Positions 1 through 10,971 are shown, counted from the stretch's first letter. The stretch is 64,000 nucleotides of DNA from Lactobacillus intestinalis (GCF_024397795.1 NZ_CP072983.1:868001-932000); one strand, 5' to 3'. A program made the numbers and translations. Notes: generated from the sequence alone by a model not told the origin.

Positions 1-2
1 CA

Positions 3-53
3 GATCCAAACTTTTTAAAGCGAATTGGTTATGATAAAAAGGAACTTTCTTAA
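3..53 (+). CDS. era: GTPase Era, C-terminal end (partial)
   Basis: Only the last 16 codons are present. They are open from the window edge and read [16 protein letters not shown] before TAA. The GYDKKEL ending resembles the C-terminus of Era, the ribosome-assembly GTPase with a KH domain that binds the 3' end of 16S rRNA. The stop lies 2 bases before recO, and era-recO is the usual order in Firmicutes, which supports the assignment. The domains themselves lie outside the window. Confidence 0.75.
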   Translation, partial: DPNFLKRIGYDKKELS

Positions 54-55
54 AG

Positions 56-808
56 ATGCGTGAACTAAAAGAAGTTCAAGGAATTGTCTTTAAACGAAGA
101 AAATATAAGGATACTGATTTAATTGTAAAAATCATGACTAAAAATAATGGCATAATTTCTTTAATTGTGAAGGGAGCAATGCGGCCAAAATCAAAATTAA
201 ATGCGGCCACTTTGAATTTCTCATATGGAACCTATGTTATTTATACTAGTGGTCATGGATTAAGTAGCCTGAGAACTTATAAAGAAGTAAAGCAACTTGA
301 TGGGATATATGATGACCTAATCAAGAATGCTTATGCTTCTTTTATTTTGGATTTAATCGATCATGCTTTTGTAGAATATCAATCAATTGGAAAATATTAT
401 GATTTAGCCGATTTTGCAATTCACAAAATAAATGAAGGTGTTGATCCTGAAATTATTACTCAGATTGTCCAAATGCAACTCTTAACGGCTTTTGGAGTAC
501 AACCAGAACTGCACCGTTGCTTAATTTGTAAAAAAGCAGAGGGAATATTTGACTATTCTATTAAGCTGGGTGGGATAATTTGCAGTGATCATTTTAATGA
601 TGTTCAGTCACGACTCTATTTAAAGCCTAAGCAAACCGCTCTTCTTAGAACGATGGGATTAGTCCCGATTGAACGTTTAGGGAAGATTTCACTTCAATCA
701 GAGACTAAATTGGCTACTAGAAAGGCAATTGATCGAATTTATAGAGAAACGATTGATCTTAATTTAAAAACAAAAAAATTCCTTGACGAAATGAAATTTT
801 TTAGTTAA
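56..808 (+). CDS. recO: DNA repair protein RecO
   Basis: This 250-residue protein is full length for RecO, which loads RecA onto SSB-coated single strands in the RecFOR pathway. The N-terminal OB-fold begins [18 protein letters not shown], the classic RecO start. A zinc-type site lies near residues 155-180, with CLIC (about 155-158) and a later Cys-Ser-Asp-His. The gene follows era directly, as in Bacillus, and is probably co-transcribed with it. The T-box and promoter downstream start a separate unit. Confidence 0.95.
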   Translation: MRELKEVQGIVFKRRKYKDTDLIVKIMTKNNGIISLIVKGAMRPKSKLNAATLNFSYGTYVIYTSGHGLSSLRTYKEVKQLDGIYDDLIKNAYASFILDLIDHAFVEYQSIGKYYDLADFAIHKINEGVDPEIITQIVQMQLLTAFGVQPELHRCLICKKAEGIFDYSIKLGGIICSDHFNDVQSRLYLKPKQTALLRTMGLVPIERLGKISLQSETKLATRKAIDRIYRETIDLNLKTKKFLDEMKFFS

Positions 809-836
809 TGAAACACTAGTTTTAGTTTTCAGTCTG

Positions 837-845
837 TGGTAAAAT
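837..845 (+). promoter_or_regulatory. extended -10 promoter of glyQS
   Basis: The sequence reads TG, one base, then TAAAAT at 840-845. This is an extended -10 element placed just before the T-box leader. No good -35 is seen at the expected distance (TAGTTT at 817-822). The position fits a transcript starting near 852. Confidence 0.5.
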
Positions 846-849
846 TAAG

Positions 850-1033
850 TACGAATTTTGACAATGATAAGGATTTAAAAAAGTACTAGTTTAGCGAATG
901 TCGTCTGGTGGAAGGACATCTAGGAAAAGGCACCTTTAGTCAAATTAATTAAGAGCAGGAAGAAAACTTCCTGAATTAGGGTGGAACCGCGATATATTTC
1001 GTCCCTATGCAAAATTTTGCATAGGCTTTTTTT
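850..1033 (+). promoter_or_regulatory. T-box leader controlling glyQS
   Basis: The conserved T-box AGGGTGGAACCGCG is at 978-991. It is followed by a perfect palindromic terminator stem at 1004-1025 and a T-run to 1033. In T-box leaders, uncharged tRNA pairs with the T-box bulge and the specifier codon, and favours the antiterminator. The downstream genes are glycyl-tRNA synthetase, so the cognate tRNA should be tRNA-Gly. A GGC followed by A at 929-931 is a possible specifier codon, but I could not fold Stem I to prove it. Confidence 0.93.
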
Positions 1034-1063
1034 ATGGCCTAGCGCAGGAGGGAAATAGAAAAA

Positions 1064-1981
1064 ATGGCAGATAAGAAATTAACTATTCAAAATATGATCT
1101 TTAAATTGGAACAATTCTGGTCCTCAAAAGGTTGTATGATTATGCCTTCGTACGATGTTGAAAAGGGTGCAGGTACGATGAGTCCTTACACTTTTCTTCG
1201 TGCAATTGGTCCAGAACCTTGGGCAGCTTGTTATGTAGAGCCTTCTAGAAGACCTGCAGATGGACGTTATGGTGAAAATCCTAACAGATTATTCCAACAC
1301 CACCAATTCCAAGTAGTTATTAAACCAGCACCTAAGGATATTCAACAATATTACTTAGATAGTTTAAAGGTTTTGGGAATTGATCCATTAGAACATGATA
1401 TTCGTTTCGTAGAAGATAACTGGGCTAACCCATCTATGGGTTGTGCTGGTGTTGGTTGGGAAGTATGGCTTGATGGTATGGAAGTCAGCCAATTTACTTA
1501 CTTCCAAGTTGTTGGTGAACTTGATGTTAAGCCAACAATGAGTGAAATTACTTACGGGGTAGAAAGACTTGCTTCTTATATTCAAGATGTAAACACTGTT
1601 TTTGACCTTGAATGGGGAAATGGTATTCTTTATCGCGATATCTTCAAACAACCAGAATATGAACATTCTAAATATGCTTTTGAAGAATCAAATCAAGAAC
1701 AGCTTCTTAAGTTCTTTGATATTTATGAAGCAACAGCTAAGCGTCTTCTTAGCCAAAACTTAGTTCACCCTGCATATGACTATATTTTAAAGTGTTCTCA
1801 TACTTTCAACTTGCTTGATGCTCGTGGTGCAGTTTCTGTAACTGAACGTGCGGGATATCTCTCAAGAATTAGAAACTTAGCTCATGAAGTAGCTGTTAAG
1901 TTTGTTGAAGAACGTGAAAAGAGAGGCTTCCCATTACTTAAGAGTGCTGAAGACAAGAAAGTGGGGAATCAAAATGGCTAA
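1064..1981 (+). CDS. glyQ: glycine--tRNA ligase alpha subunit
   Basis: This is the 305-residue alpha chain of the bacterial alpha2beta2 glycyl-tRNA synthetase. It carries the class II catalytic core that makes glycyl-adenylate. Typical stretches are [16 protein letters not shown] ([10 protein letters not shown] near residue 30), [16 protein letters not shown] and EVSQFTYFQ. The start has a strong RBS, AGGAGGG at 1046-1052. The gene lies directly behind the T-box and overlaps glyS by 8 bases, so the two subunits are translationally coupled and both respond to glycyl-tRNA charging. Confidence 0.98.
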   Translation: MADKKLTIQNMIFKLEQFWSSKGCMIMPSYDVEKGAGTMSPYTFLRAIGPEPWAACYVEPSRRPADGRYGENPNRLFQHHQFQVVIKPAPKDIQQYYLDSLKVLGIDPLEHDIRFVEDNWANPSMGCAGVGWEVWLDGMEVSQFTYFQVVGELDVKPTMSEITYGVERLASYIQDVNTVFDLEWGNGILYRDIFKQPEYEHSKYAFEESNQEQLLKFFDIYEATAKRLLSQNLVHPAYDYILKCSHTFNLLDARGAVSVTERAGYLSRIRNLAHEVAVKFVEEREKRGFPLLKSAEDKKVGNQNG

Positions 1982-4040
1982 AGATTATTTATTTGAAATT
2001 GGTACTGAAGAAATGCCAGCACATGTTGTTACTAGAAGTGTAAATCAACTTGCTGACAGAACTCGTAAGTTTTTAAAAGAGAATGGTTTAAGTTTTAAAG
2101 ATATTAAAACTTTTTCTACTCCACGTCGTTTAACTATTCTTGTGGAAGATTTAGCTGAAAAGCAAGATGACATTGACGAAATCAAGAAAGGGCCTGCTAA
2201 GAAGATTGCTCAAGATGCAGATGGCAATTGGACTAAGGCAGCTCAAGGTTTTGCTCGTGGACAAGGCGTAAGTGTTGATGACATTTATTTTGAAGAACTT
2301 AAAGGTACCGAATACGCTTATGTTCATATTCAAAAAGAAGGTAAGAAAGCCAGTGATATCTTACTTGGAATGAGTGATATTATTAAGGCAATGACTTTTC
2401 CTACTAAGATGCGTTGGGATTCAAATGACTTTGAATTTGTTCGTCCAATTCACTGGTTAGTCTCATTATATGGAAACGATGTTATTCCAGTTAAAATTCT
2501 TGATATTACTGCTGGTCGTAAAACTGAAGGCCATCGCTTCTTAGGTGATTCTGTTGTTTTAGCTAATGCTGATGACTATGAAGATGCTTTAAAGAATCAA
2601 TTTGTCATTGTTGATGCTAAAGAAAGAAAAGATATGATTGTTCACCAAATTAATGATTTGGTAGCAAAGAATAACTGGCAAGTTAAAGAAGATAAAAACT
2701 TACTTGAAGAAGTTACTAACCTGGTTGAATATCCAACTGTTTTTGCTGGTTCGTTTGATGAAAAGTACTTGCAAATTCCAGATGAAGTGTTAATTACTTC
2801 TATGAAGGATAATCAACGTTACTTCGAAGTTTATAATGAAGATGGTAAGTTGATTAATTACTTTATCGCTGTTAGAAACGGTAACAAGGATTATCTTGAT
2901 AATGTTATTTCTGGTAACGAAAAAGTTCTTGTTGCTCGTTTAGATGATGCTCAATTCTTCTACGATGAAGACCGTAAATATCCACTTAGCCACTTTGTTG
3001 ATAAGATGAAGAATGTTTCATTCCATGATAAGATTGGTTCAATGGCTGAAAAGATGGAACGTGTTCAAATCATTGGTAATTACCTTGCAGAGCGTTGGAA
3101 TTTAGATGAAAACGTTGTGAGCGACTTTGATCGTGCAAGTGAGCTTTACAAGTTTGACTTAGTAACTCAAATGGTAGGGGAATTTGCGGAACTTCAAGGT
3201 GTAATGGGGATGCATTATGCTCGACTTGCTGGTGAAAATGAAGAAGTTGCAGTTGCTATTAAGGAACACTATATGCCAGCAACAGCTGAAGGTCCACTCC
3301 CTGAAACTACAGTTGGTTCACTCTTGTCAATTGCTGATAAGCTTGATATAATTATTACTTTCTTTGGTGCAGGTATGATTCCAACTTCATCAAATGATCC
3401 ATATGCACTTCGTCGTTATGCTTATGGTATTGTAAGAATCTTACTTAACCAAAAGTGGTCATTACCATTTAACGAATTTTTGCCAGAAATTGTTGATTTA
3501 ATTAATGGTAAGACTCCAGCTAAGTTACCAAAGGCTGGAGAAGAAGATGAAGAAATTGCCTTATTTATTCGTGATCGTATTAAGCAATATCTTCAAAAGA
3601 ACAACTTTAAATATGATATTATTGATGCAGTTCTTGCTTCAAGTCAACAAGATCCAAGTCAAATTTTAGCGGCTGCTAATGTTCTCCAATTACATCATGA
3701 TGATGAAGAATTTAAGCCAGTAGTGGAAAGTTTGACTAGAATCGATAATATTTTGAAGAAAGCTAAATTTAATGGTCAAGTAGAAGTTAATGAAGAATTA
3801 TTTGATGATAATAGTGAAAAAGAACTTTTTGCTGGAGTTCAAAACTTGCAAGAAATTGAAGATTTAGCTGATCTTTATCAAGGATTTGTTCAACTTCAAC
3901 CTGTAATTGATCAATATTTTGAAACTAATATGATTATGGCTAAGGATGAAAATGTTAAGAATAATCGTTTAGCTCAATTAAGCCAAGTTAGTGAAATGGC
4001 TGATCGTTTAGGTGATTTGAGCAAGTTAGTTATTAAATAA
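1974..4040 (+). CDS. glyS: glycine--tRNA ligase beta subunit
   Basis: This 688-residue beta chain carries the HD-like, B3/B4-type and C-terminal anticodon-binding (DALR-like) regions. The chosen start is the ATG at 1974, giving [17 protein letters not shown], the usual GlyS N-terminus. The reading frame is open further upstream, but only within glyQ. The ATG overlaps the end of glyQ, and GTGGGGA just upstream can act as RBS. It works with GlyQ in a heterotetramer, with the beta subunit holding the tRNA. Confidence 0.97.
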   Translation: MAKDYLFEIGTEEMPAHVVTRSVNQLADRTRKFLKENGLSFKDIKTFSTPRRLTILVEDLAEKQDDIDEIKKGPAKKIAQDADGNWTKAAQGFARGQGVSVDDIYFEELKGTEYAYVHIQKEGKKASDILLGMSDIIKAMTFPTKMRWDSNDFEFVRPIHWLVSLYGNDVIPVKILDITAGRKTEGHRFLGDSVVLANADDYEDALKNQFVIVDAKERKDMIVHQINDLVAKNNWQVKEDKNLLEEVTNLVEYPTVFAGSFDEKYLQIPDEVLITSMKDNQRYFEVYNEDGKLINYFIAVRNGNKDYLDNVISGNEKVLVARLDDAQFFYDEDRKYPLSHFVDKMKNVSFHDKIGSMAEKMERVQIIGNYLAERWNLDENVVSDFDRASELYKFDLVTQMVGEFAELQGVMGMHYARLAGENEEVAVAIKEHYMPATAEGPLPETTVGSLLSIADKLDIIITFFGAGMIPTSSNDPYALRRYAYGIVRILLNQKWSLPFNEFLPEIVDLINGKTPAKLPKAGEEDEEIALFIRDRIKQYLQKNNFKYDIIDAVLASSQQDPSQILAAANVLQLHHDDEEFKPVVESLTRIDNILKKAKFNGQVEVNEELFDDNSEKELFAGVQNLQEIEDLADLYQGFVQLQPVIDQYFETNMIMAKDENVKNNRLAQLSQVSEMADRLGDLSKLVIK

Positions 4041-4061
4041 TTGAAAAAGATGGTGATTTAA

Positions 4062-5867
4062 ATGGCTGGACGTATTCCAGAAGATTTTATCAATGAAGTG
4101 CGTAATAGCGTCAATATTGTAGATGTTATCAGCCAATATGTGTCACTTGAAAAGAAAGGCAAAGACTATATTGGTCTTTGCCCTTTTCATCAAGAAAAAA
4201 CTCCCTCATTTACAGTAAATGAAGAAAAGCAATTTTTTAAATGCTTTGGATGTGGCAAAGGTGGAAATGTCTACAAGTTTTTAATGTATAAAGACAACCT
4301 AACTTTCCCAGAAAGTGTTGAACAAGTTGCAAATTTTGCTCATATTCCAATGCCATCAGGCTATAACCATCATCAAACTAATAGTAATTTGACACCAGTG
4401 ATGAAAATTAACCAAGATGCGGCTGATTTTTATCATAGAGTATTAGTAACAACAAGAGCTGGTGAGAGAGGGATGGCATATGCTAAAAAACGTGAATTAG
4501 ATAAAAAAACTATTGACCATTTTGGCATTGGCTATGCTCCTCAGCAGGAAAACTTGTTATTGTTATATTTAAGAGGTAAAAACTATCAAGATGATGATTT
4601 AGTTAAGAGTGGGCTCTTTATCCAAAGTAAATCGGGGGAACTTTATGATCGCTTTCGTGATCGCTTAATGTTTCCATTGAGTGATGAGAGTGGAAGAGTG
4701 ATTGCTTTTTCTGGTCGACGTCTTTCTAATGATAAAACTGAAGCAAAATATATGAATAGTCCAGAAACGGAGATTTTTACTAAATCAAAGTTACTGTTTC
4801 ACTTTGCGGAAGCTAAGAAAGCTGCTCGAGAAGAAAAACATTTGGTACTTTATGAAGGCTACATGGACGTCATTGCTGCTTACAAAGCAGGAGTTAAATC
4901 AGGGATTGCATCAATGGGAACGAGTTTAACTGATGAACAAGTTTACATGATGCGGCGGAATAATCGTAATATCATCATTAATTATGATGGGGATGATCCC
5001 GGAGTTCATGCAGCTGAACGTGCAGTTCAAATGTTTAAGCAAGCTGGCGGTTTTAACATCGGAGTAGTTGTTTTACCAGAAGGATTGGATCCTGACGAAT
5101 ATGTTAAAAAGTATGGTAAGGATAAGTACCACAGCGAAGTAAAAGGTGCCTTATCTGCAACGGACTTTCTTTTAAAGCGATTAGCCAAGAAATTTAATTT
5201 AAATAATGATTTGGATCGAATAAATTATTTAAATGATGCTGTCAAAGAAATTTCTAATATTTCAGATCCAGTACAACAAGATTTGTATCTTAGAAAGATC
5301 GCAGATGAGAATAAAGTATCATTTGAAGCTTTAAAGGCTAATTTATTACATGAAGTAAAACGTAATCGAAGAGCCAATCGCCATAAAAATGGTGATCCAT
5401 ATGTGGATAAGACGAGGCCTGTAGTAGATTTATCTACTCAGGATAAAAATGCGACAGCAGTCGATCCAGTTCAATTGAGACTACTGTATCTATTTTTAAA
5501 ATCAGATCAAGCAAGAGAATACTTGCTAGCTCGACATTTTCTGTTTCCAAGTAAAGAATTTGCTCAACTTGAAGAATTATGGTTAAAATTTATAGAAACC
5601 CACGAAAATCCTACTGTAAGTGATTTTTATGATTTTATTCCTGAGCAACTTCAAGGTATAATAGAGAGTGCTGAGTTAGCAGAAATGCCTGAAGATTTTG
5701 ATGACCATGAGATTGATGATCAAATTCGAATGCTTGAAAAGCGCAAAATCAATTTACAGCTGGATAAGCTTATGAATAAGATTAAGGATGCAGAGCGCAA
5801 ACAAGATTCGGAACAGATATTAGTGTTGACTCAACAACTCATTAAGTTAAAAAGAGCTTTGGGCTAG
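4062..5867 (+). CDS. dnaG: DNA primase
   Basis: The 601-residue primase makes RNA primers at the replication fork. The N-terminal zinc-ribbon ligands are C40, H43, C61 and C64. A TOPRIM domain follows, with the [10 protein letters not shown] motif near residues 264-273 and the metal-binding YDGDDPG near 308. The C-terminal roughly 150 residues should form the helicase-binding domain that contacts DnaB/DnaC. It lies between glyS and rpoD, the conserved macromolecular-synthesis arrangement, 14 bases before rpoD. Confidence 0.97.
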   Translation: MAGRIPEDFINEVRNSVNIVDVISQYVSLEKKGKDYIGLCPFHQEKTPSFTVNEEKQFFKCFGCGKGGNVYKFLMYKDNLTFPESVEQVANFAHIPMPSGYNHHQTNSNLTPVMKINQDAADFYHRVLVTTRAGERGMAYAKKRELDKKTIDHFGIGYAPQQENLLLLYLRGKNYQDDDLVKSGLFIQSKSGELYDRFRDRLMFPLSDESGRVIAFSGRRLSNDKTEAKYMNSPETEIFTKSKLLFHFAEAKKAAREEKHLVLYEGYMDVIAAYKAGVKSGIASMGTSLTDEQVYMMRRNNRNIIINYDGDDPGVHAAERAVQMFKQAGGFNIGVVVLPEGLDPDEYVKKYGKDKYHSEVKGALSATDFLLKRLAKKFNLNNDLDRINYLNDAVKEISNISDPVQQDLYLRKIADENKVSFEALKANLLHEVKRNRRANRHKNGDPYVDKTRPVVDLSTQDKNATAVDPVQLRLLYLFLKSDQAREYLLARHFLFPSKEFAQLEELWLKFIETHENPTVSDFYDFIPEQLQGIIESAELAEMPEDFDDHEIDDQIRMLEKRKINLQLDKLMNKIKDAERKQDSEQILVLTQQLIKLKRALG

Positions 5868-5881
5868 AAGGAGGCTTTTTA

Positions 5882-6997
5882 GTGGCAGAAAAGGGAACAA
5901 ACACTGAAAAATTATCTTTAGATAAGATGGTTAAAGAAGTCGTAAAAGATGTGAAGAAGAGTAAGACCATTACTGAAAAAGACTTTACTGAACGACTAAT
6001 TAAGCCTTATAACTTACAAGGTAAGGCTGTTGATCAATTAGTTCAAGAGTTTGAAGATAATGGTATTAGCATTGTTGATGAAAAAGGTGATCCTTCTAAA
6101 TTAGCTTTAAAGAAGCAAAAAGACGTTGAAAAAGCTGAGTTAAAAGATATGTCAGCTCCTTCAAGTGTCAGAATGAACGATCCAGTTCGGATGTACTTGA
6201 AAGAAATTGGACGTGTTCCTTTACTAAATGCTGATCAAGAAATTGCTTTAGCTAAAAGAATCGAATCTGGAGATGAAGAAGCTAAGCAAGAATTAGCAGA
6301 AGCTAACTTACGTTTAGTTGTATCTATTGCTAAGCGTTATGTAGGACGTGGAATGTCCTTCCTTGATTTAATTCAAGAAGGTAATATGGGATTGATGAAG
6401 GCGGTAGATAAGTTTGATTATCGTCTGGGATTCAAGTTTTCAACTTATGCAACTTGGTGGATTAGACAGGCCATTACGCGTGCTATTGCCGATCAAGCTC
6501 GTACGATCAGAATTCCTGTCCATATGGTTGAAACTATTAACAAATTGATTAGAATTCAACGTCAATTGTTACAAGACCTTGGACGTGAACCAACTCCTGA
6601 AGAAATTGGGGCCGAAATGGATATGGCAACTAATAAGGTTCGTGATATCTTAAAGATTGCCCAAGAACCTGTATCTCTTGAAACACCTATTGGTGAAGAA
6701 GATGATTCTCACCTTGGTGACTTTATTGAAGATAAAGATGCTACTAGTCCAGAACAACATGCTTCATATGAAATGTTAAAGGAACAACTTGAAGAAGTTC
6801 TTGATACTTTGACTGATCGTGAAGAAAATGTTTTAAGACTTCGTTTTGGTCTTGATGATGGTCGTACTCGTACTTTGGAAGAAGTTGGGAGAGTATTTGG
6901 CGTAACTCGTGAACGTATTCGTCAAATTGAAGCGAAGGCGCTTCGTAAATTACGTCATCCAAGTCGGTCCAACCAATTACGTGATTTCTTAGACTAA
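5882..6997 (+). CDS. rpoD: primary sigma factor (sigma-70/SigA)
   Basis: This is the 371-residue housekeeping sigma factor. It starts at GTG 5882 behind the strong RBS AGGAGG at 5869-5874. Region 1.2 is [11 protein letters not shown], region 2 has the [13 protein letters not shown] and [13 protein letters not shown] blocks that melt and read the -10 element, and region 4 has the [18 protein letters not shown] helix-turn-helix for the -35. The short acidic/basic N-terminus is normal for Firmicutes. It ends 3 bases before a strong terminator, so it closes this operon. Confidence 0.98.
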   Translation: MAEKGTNTEKLSLDKMVKEVVKDVKKSKTITEKDFTERLIKPYNLQGKAVDQLVQEFEDNGISIVDEKGDPSKLALKKQKDVEKAELKDMSAPSSVRMNDPVRMYLKEIGRVPLLNADQEIALAKRIESGDEEAKQELAEANLRLVVSIAKRYVGRGMSFLDLIQEGNMGLMKAVDKFDYRLGFKFSTYATWWIRQAITRAIADQARTIRIPVHMVETINKLIRIQRQLLQDLGREPTPEEIGAEMDMATNKVRDILKIAQEPVSLETPIGEEDDSHLGDFIEDKDATSPEQHASYEMLKEQLEEVLDTLTDREENVLRLRFGLDDGRTRTLEEVGRVFGVTRERIRQIEAKALRKLRHPSRSNQLRDFLD

Positions 6998-7000
6998 AAT

Positions 7001-7032
7001 AAAAAGGCTGCTACATATGTAGCGGCCTTTTT
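7001..7032 (+). terminator. bidirectional terminator after rpoD
   Basis: The near-perfect stem AAAAAGGC..GCTACA / TGTAGC..GCCTTTTT has a single T/G wobble and a 2-base loop, with A- and T-runs on the flanks. It sits between the convergent ends of rpoD and the minus-strand M23 gene and can serve both. Confidence 0.9.
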
Positions 7033-7687
7033 ATTTACTATTTTCTTTAATGTCATCTGTAATGATCTTCATCGGATTAAGCCACGTGCCATTGTTTTTC
7101 CACCAATTACCACATGGATCTCCATGTTTATCGATATAGTGTTTATCGGTTTTAGTAACACCAAGGTGAATGTGTGAGCCAGTTAATCGACCAATCTTTT
7201 GCCCTAACTTAACATGTTGGCCTTTTTTAACATAAATATCGGTATCATTTAAAAAGCCTTCTTGATATATTTCAACATAGCCATCTTTACTAATAACCCA
7301 AACATATAAACCCATACCTGGTTTAAAATGTACTCGATGCACTATGCCGGAATGAATAGCAAGAACAGGGGAATGACCTACTTCTGAAAAACCAAAGTCA
7401 TAGCCATCATGAAAATAGCTTTTTGGATTCGTTCTTCTCAAAACATCTGTCTCACCGAATTTTTGTCCACTTTTAAATTTGATGTCTTTTTCATACAAAC
7501 GCTCAAAAGGATACCCCCAAGTCACCTTATGAACCACTTTTTGTTTTTTAACTTTTTTCTTTATGCGAGTTACTTCGCCAGGCTTATGATCCAAATTTCC
7601 TAAATCGATATGCCAAAGAGGAATAGACGCAAAAGCAATGATTATCAGAAGTGCGATTAGAAAAAGAATTTTTGGTTGTTTTTGCAT
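7031..7687 (-). CDS. membrane-anchored M23 family metallopeptidase
   Basis: This 218-residue protein has one N-terminal hydrophobic segment (about residues 7-26), which could be a signal anchor. A Lys-rich linker follows, then a C-terminal M23 (LytM-like) domain. The zinc-site elements HDGYDFG and HIHLGV are both present, so the domain looks catalytically complete. M23 enzymes cleave peptidoglycan cross-bridges or stem peptides. The gene overlaps the upstream NUDIX gene (TAATG), so the two are co-translated. Its exact cleavage site cannot be read from the sequence. Confidence 0.85.
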   Translation of the reverse strand: MQKQPKILFLIALLIIIAFASIPLWHIDLGNLDHKPGEVTRIKKKVKKQKVVHKVTWGYPFERLYEKDIKFKSGQKFGETDVLRRTNPKSYFHDGYDFGFSEVGHSPVLAIHSGIVHRVHFKPGMGLYVWVISKDGYVEIYQEGFLNDTDIYVKKGQHVKLGQKIGRLTGSHIHLGVTKTDKHYIDKHGDPCGNWWKNNGTWLNPMKIITDDIKENSK

Positions 7688-8130
7688 TAGAATAATTCGT
7701 CTCGCTTTCCATCAAGTAAATGTTCATTTAGTTGAGCATCAAAATAAATAGGAAGATCTCGATCAAAATTATATGCGAGTTGATGTTTAAGAAGCTCTTC
7801 TTTAGTCATCCAGCTTAGAGTACCTTCATTAGATTCTTTAACTTGGCCAGTAAATTTATTGGTAATATAGAAAAATACTATATATCGTTCTTGATTTTGA
7901 TCATAAAACTGTTTAACGCCAACTAATTTTGGAGAAAAAATAGTTAATCCAGTTTCTTCTTTAACTTCACGAATTACTGAATCATGAAAAGATTCGTGAG
8001 GTTCTACATGTCCTCCAGGAAAAGTTAATCCTGGCCAAACCGGATCATTACGATTGAGAACTAAAATTTGATGATCCCTTTTAATCATACACATATTAGT
8101 TAAAGTAACGGATTCTGTACGCTTACTCAT
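7687..8130 (-). CDS. NUDIX hydrolase (8-oxo-dGTP diphosphatase type)
   Basis: This 147-residue protein has a clear NUDIX box near residues 39-61: GGHVEPHESFHDSVIREV followed by KEETGL, the GX5EX7REUXEEXGU pattern. Such enzymes hydrolyse nucleoside diphosphates linked to another group, and MutT-like members remove oxidised dGTP. The substrate is not certain from sequence. It is the first gene of a two-gene minus-strand unit with the M23 peptidase. An extended -10 promoter lies 25 bases upstream of its start. Confidence 0.85.
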   Translation of the reverse strand: MSKRTESVTLTNMCMIKRDHQILVLNRNDPVWPGLTFPGGHVEPHESFHDSVIREVKEETGLTIFSPKLVGVKQFYDQNQERYIVFFYITNKFTGQVKESNEGTLSWMTKEELLKHQLAYNFDRDLPIYFDAQLNEHLLDGKRDELF

Positions 8131-8154
8131 AAAATACCAGCTTTCTATTTGTTG

Positions 8155-8163
8155 ATTATAGCA
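8155..8163 (-). promoter_or_regulatory. extended -10 promoter of the NUDIX-M23 unit
   Basis: Read on the minus strand, the element is TGC TATAAT, a perfect extended -10 (TATAAT at 8155-8160). It is set back to back with the trmK promoter about 45 bases away. No convincing -35 is seen. Confidence 0.6.
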
Positions 8164-8203
8164 AAGTTTTGAGTGAAGTGTTGCCCATTTTTTGCATTAA
8201 ATA

Positions 8204-8212
8204 TGCTAAAAT
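8204..8212 (+). promoter_or_regulatory. extended -10 promoter of trmK
   Basis: TG C TAAAAT, with TAAAAT at 8207-8212, lies 31 bases before the trmK start. The upstream sequence is T-rich with no clear -35. Confidence 0.55.
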
Positions 8213-8242
8213 TTTAGTAATCTAGTTAAATGTGAGGAAAAA

Positions 8243-8926
8243 ATGAATAAACGTTTAAATGCTTTAGCAGAAATGGTAGATAAGGGCAGTCGTGTAGCTG
8301 ATATCGGTACCGATCATGCTTATTTACCTATTGAATTAATGAATGAAAATAAGGTTTCTTATGCAATTGCTAGTGATATAGCAGCTGGTCCACTCCAAAA
8401 TGCCAAAGATGACATTGTAGCAGCTGGGTTTGAGGATAAGATTGAAACGCGTTTAGGAGCTGGTCTAACCACAATTACTACGACAGATAAAATTGATACT
8501 GTTGTGATTGCTGGTATGGGCGGTAAATTAATGGTTCAAATATTAGATGATGCTTTAAATAATGGTTTTAAATTTAAAAATCTAGTTTTAGAACCCAATA
8601 TTGGTGAACCAGGTGTAAGAAAATGGTTGATAGAACATCAATATCAAATTTTAACCGAAGATCTTATCGCAGAAGCTGGGCATACTTATGAGTTAATTAA
8701 AGCCCGGTTAGGAGAAGAGAGAGAATCTTTAACTGAAAAGGAACTTTACTTTGGTCCTTTTATTTTAAAGGAAAAGAATCCGGTCTTTTATCAAAAGTGG
8801 CAAGGTCAGCTTGTTTATCATGAAAAGTTATTGACTAACTTGAATAAAGCTAAGAAAAAGGATCACAATAGGATTAAGCAAATTGAAAAAGAGCTTGATT
8901 TTATAAAGGAGGAATTAAATGACTAA
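8243..8926 (+). CDS. trmK: tRNA (adenine(22)-N1)-methyltransferase
   Basis: This 227-residue class I SAM methyltransferase has the TrmK hallmark N-terminus: VADIGTDHAYLPIEL is the SAM-binding motif I, and VVIAGMGGKLM follows near residue 93. The C-terminal part (about 165-227) is a charged helical region, as in TrmK. It methylates N1 of A22 in the tRNA D-loop. The stop overlaps the next gene by 8 bases. The rpoD-trmK-Nif3 order is shared with Bacillus (sigA-trmK-yqfO), apart from the small insertion on the other strand. Confidence 0.95.
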   Translation: MNKRLNALAEMVDKGSRVADIGTDHAYLPIELMNENKVSYAIASDIAAGPLQNAKDDIVAAGFEDKIETRLGAGLTTITTTDKIDTVVIAGMGGKLMVQILDDALNNGFKFKNLVLEPNIGEPGVRKWLIEHQYQILTEDLIAEAGHTYELIKARLGEERESLTEKELYFGPFILKEKNPVFYQKWQGQLVYHEKLLTNLNKAKKKDHNRIKQIEKELDFIKEELND

Positions 8927-9716
8927 GGTTAAGGAGATTGTCGGGCGTTTGAGAGAAAGCTTCCCTGAAGAAATTGCTAGCAAAGGAGATCCAGTAGGGC
9001 TTCAAATCGGCTCCATGGAAGCAGAAGTTACTAAAGTAATGACAACTTTAGATGTACGTCCTCAAGTAGTGAAGGAGGCTGTAGAAAAAGGGGTTAACTT
9101 CATTGTAAGTCATCATCCGGTAATGTTTCGACCAGCCCGTAACTTAGATTATAGTGATCCACAAAACGCAATGTATGCCAATATCATTAAAAATGGCATT
9201 ACAATTTATTCAATTCATACTAATTCAGATAAGGCTCAAAATGGATCAAGTGATTGGGAAGCAGAAGAGCTCGGGTTACAAGATATTGCGCCCTTTGCTT
9301 TAGATGATGATGGAATTGCTATTGGTCGAAAAGGAAAGCTTCCTCAAACTATGTCAGCTTATGATTTTGCTTATTATGTTAAAGATAAGATGAATATTAA
9401 GATGGCACGACTTATTACAGCTGATAATCAAAAGCCTATTACCACTGTAGGTTTTATCTGTGGAGATGGGGGAAAATACTGGCGTAGAGCTTTAGAAGAT
9501 AATTTAGATGCTTTTATTACAGGGGATGTTTATTATCATGTAGGCCATGATATTATTTCATCTGGTTTAACTGTAGTCGATCCGGGACACTACACTGAAA
9601 AATTATTCAAATATAAAGTGTATGATCTTTTAAAGGATTGGAATGAAGAAAAGAATTGGCGAGTAGGGGTTGAACTTTCAGAAGTATCCACCAATCCATT
9701 CCAAGATTTATTTTAA
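8919..9716 (+). CDS. Nif3-like dinuclear metal centre protein
   Basis: This 265-residue YqfO/Nif3 family protein has the expected metal-ligand motifs: VSHHPVMF, SIHTNSD and the C-terminal DPGHYTE. The family forms hexameric toroids with a dinuclear metal site. Some members have been linked to GTP cyclohydrolase-like chemistry, but the cellular role is unsettled. Bacillus YqfO carries a PII-like insert of about 100 residues. At 265 residues this protein has the short form without it. RBS AAGGAGG lies just before the ATG inside the end of trmK. Confidence 0.9.
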   Translation: MTKVKEIVGRLRESFPEEIASKGDPVGLQIGSMEAEVTKVMTTLDVRPQVVKEAVEKGVNFIVSHHPVMFRPARNLDYSDPQNAMYANIIKNGITIYSIHTNSDKAQNGSSDWEAEELGLQDIAPFALDDDGIAIGRKGKLPQTMSAYDFAYYVKDKMNIKMARLITADNQKPITTVGFICGDGGKYWRRALEDNLDAFITGDVYYHVGHDIISSGLTVVDPGHYTEKLFKYKVYDLLKDWNEEKNWRVGVELSEVSTNPFQDLF

Positions 9717-9729
9717 AAGGAGAATTAAA

Positions 9730-10971
9730 ATGGAATATCCAAATTTATTACCAAGATTTTTAAAGTATGTAAAAGTTAACTCACGTTCTGACGAACACTC
9801 AGATCGTTTTCCTTCAACTGAAAGAGAAGAAAACTTCCAAAAGAATGTGATTATGAAGGATTTAGAAGAATTAGGTTTGAGTGATGTGCACTATAATCAA
9901 AAATCGGGCTGTGTAATTGCTACTATTCCTTCTAATGTTGATTATGAGGTTCCTACAATGGGATTTTTAGCCCACTGTGATACAGCTGATTTTAATTCTG
10001 AAAACGTTAAGCCTCAAATTCATGAAAATTATGATGGGGAATCTAAAATTCAATTAGGTGATTCAGAATTCTACCTTGATCCTGAAGTATTTCCTCACTT
10101 AAGAAATTATAAAGGTCAAACAATTATTACCGCGTCTGGTGATACTTTGCTTGGTGGGGATGATAAGTGTGGAGTTTCAGAATTAATGACTTTTGCAGAA
10201 TATTTAATGAATCATCCTGAAGTAAAACATGGCACAATTCGTTTAGGCTTTACTCCTGATGAAGAAATCGGAACTGGTGCTGAACACTTTGATGTGGCAG
10301 ATTTTAATGCTGACTTCGCGTTTACGGTGGATGGAGAAGCTCCAGGTAAACTGGATTGGGGGACATTTTCTGCTGCTCAATTTAGTTTAGATATTCAAGG
10401 TGTTAATGTTCACCCAGCTGTTGCTAAAGGCCAAATGATTAATGCAGTTCAAGTGGCAATTGACTTTCATAACCAATTACCGGATCATGATCGTCCTGAG
10501 CATGCTGAAGGTAAAGAAGGATTTTTCCATTTAATGAAGCTTGATGGAACTGTAGATAATGCACATATGGATTACATTATTCGTGATTTTGAACGTGAAG
10601 GACTTGAAGAGCGTAAGAACTTGGTAAAGTCTATTGTTGAAAAAATGAATGCTGAATTCGGTACTGAACGGATCAAACTTAAGATGTGGGATCAATATTA
10701 TAATATGGCCGATGAATTAAAGAAGCATATGGATATTGTAGATTTGGCAAGAGATGCTTATCGAGCTGAGGGGCTTGAAATCAATGAAGACCCAGTTCGT
10801 GGTGGTACTGATGGATCTCAGTTAACTTATATGGGTTTACCATGTCCTAATATTTTTGCCGGTGAAGAAAATATGCATGGGAGATATGAATACACTGTTC
10901 TTGAATCTATGTATAAAGCTGTCGATGTCATGATTAAAATGGCCGAATTAAATGCTGAAAGAGCTAAATAG
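9730..10971 (+). CDS. pepT: peptidase T (aminotripeptidase)
   Basis: This 413-residue M20 family zinc tripeptidase removes the N-terminal residue of tripeptides in the cytoplasm. It is important for the peptide nutrition of lactobacilli. Visible motifs are LAHCDTAD (first metal ligand), GGDDKCG (bridging Asp), DEEIGTGAEHF (catalytic Glu and ligand) and GGTDGSQL. The start chosen is ATG 9730 behind AAAAGGAG. The longer open frame begins inside the preceding gene. It is probably co-transcribed with the Nif3-like gene, 13 bases upstream. Confidence 0.96.
   Translation: MEYPNLLPRFLKYVKVNSRSDEHSDRFPSTEREENFQKNVIMKDLEELGLSDVHYNQKSGCVIATIPSNVDYEVPTMGFLAHCDTADFNSENVKPQIHENYDGESKIQLGDSEFYLDPEVFPHLRNYKGQTIITASGDTLLGGDDKCGVSELMTFAEYLMNHPEVKHGTIRLGFTPDEEIGTGAEHFDVADFNADFAFTVDGEAPGKLDWGTFSAAQFSLDIQGVNVHPAVAKGQMINAVQVAIDFHNQLPDHDRPEHAEGKEGFFHLMKLDGTVDNAHMDYIIRDFEREGLEERKNLVKSIVEKMNAEFGTERIKLKMWDQYYNMADELKKHMDIVDLARDAYRAEGLEINEDPVRGGTDGSQLTYMGLPCPNIFAGEENMHGRYEYTVLESMYKAVDVMIKMAELNAERAK

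Noticed and set aside
1388..1666. 92-codon minus-strand frame inside glyQ
   Set aside because: Shadow of the glyQ codon pattern; no RBS and no family resemblance. The same holds for the frames inside rpoD, fhs, addB and pbp1A.
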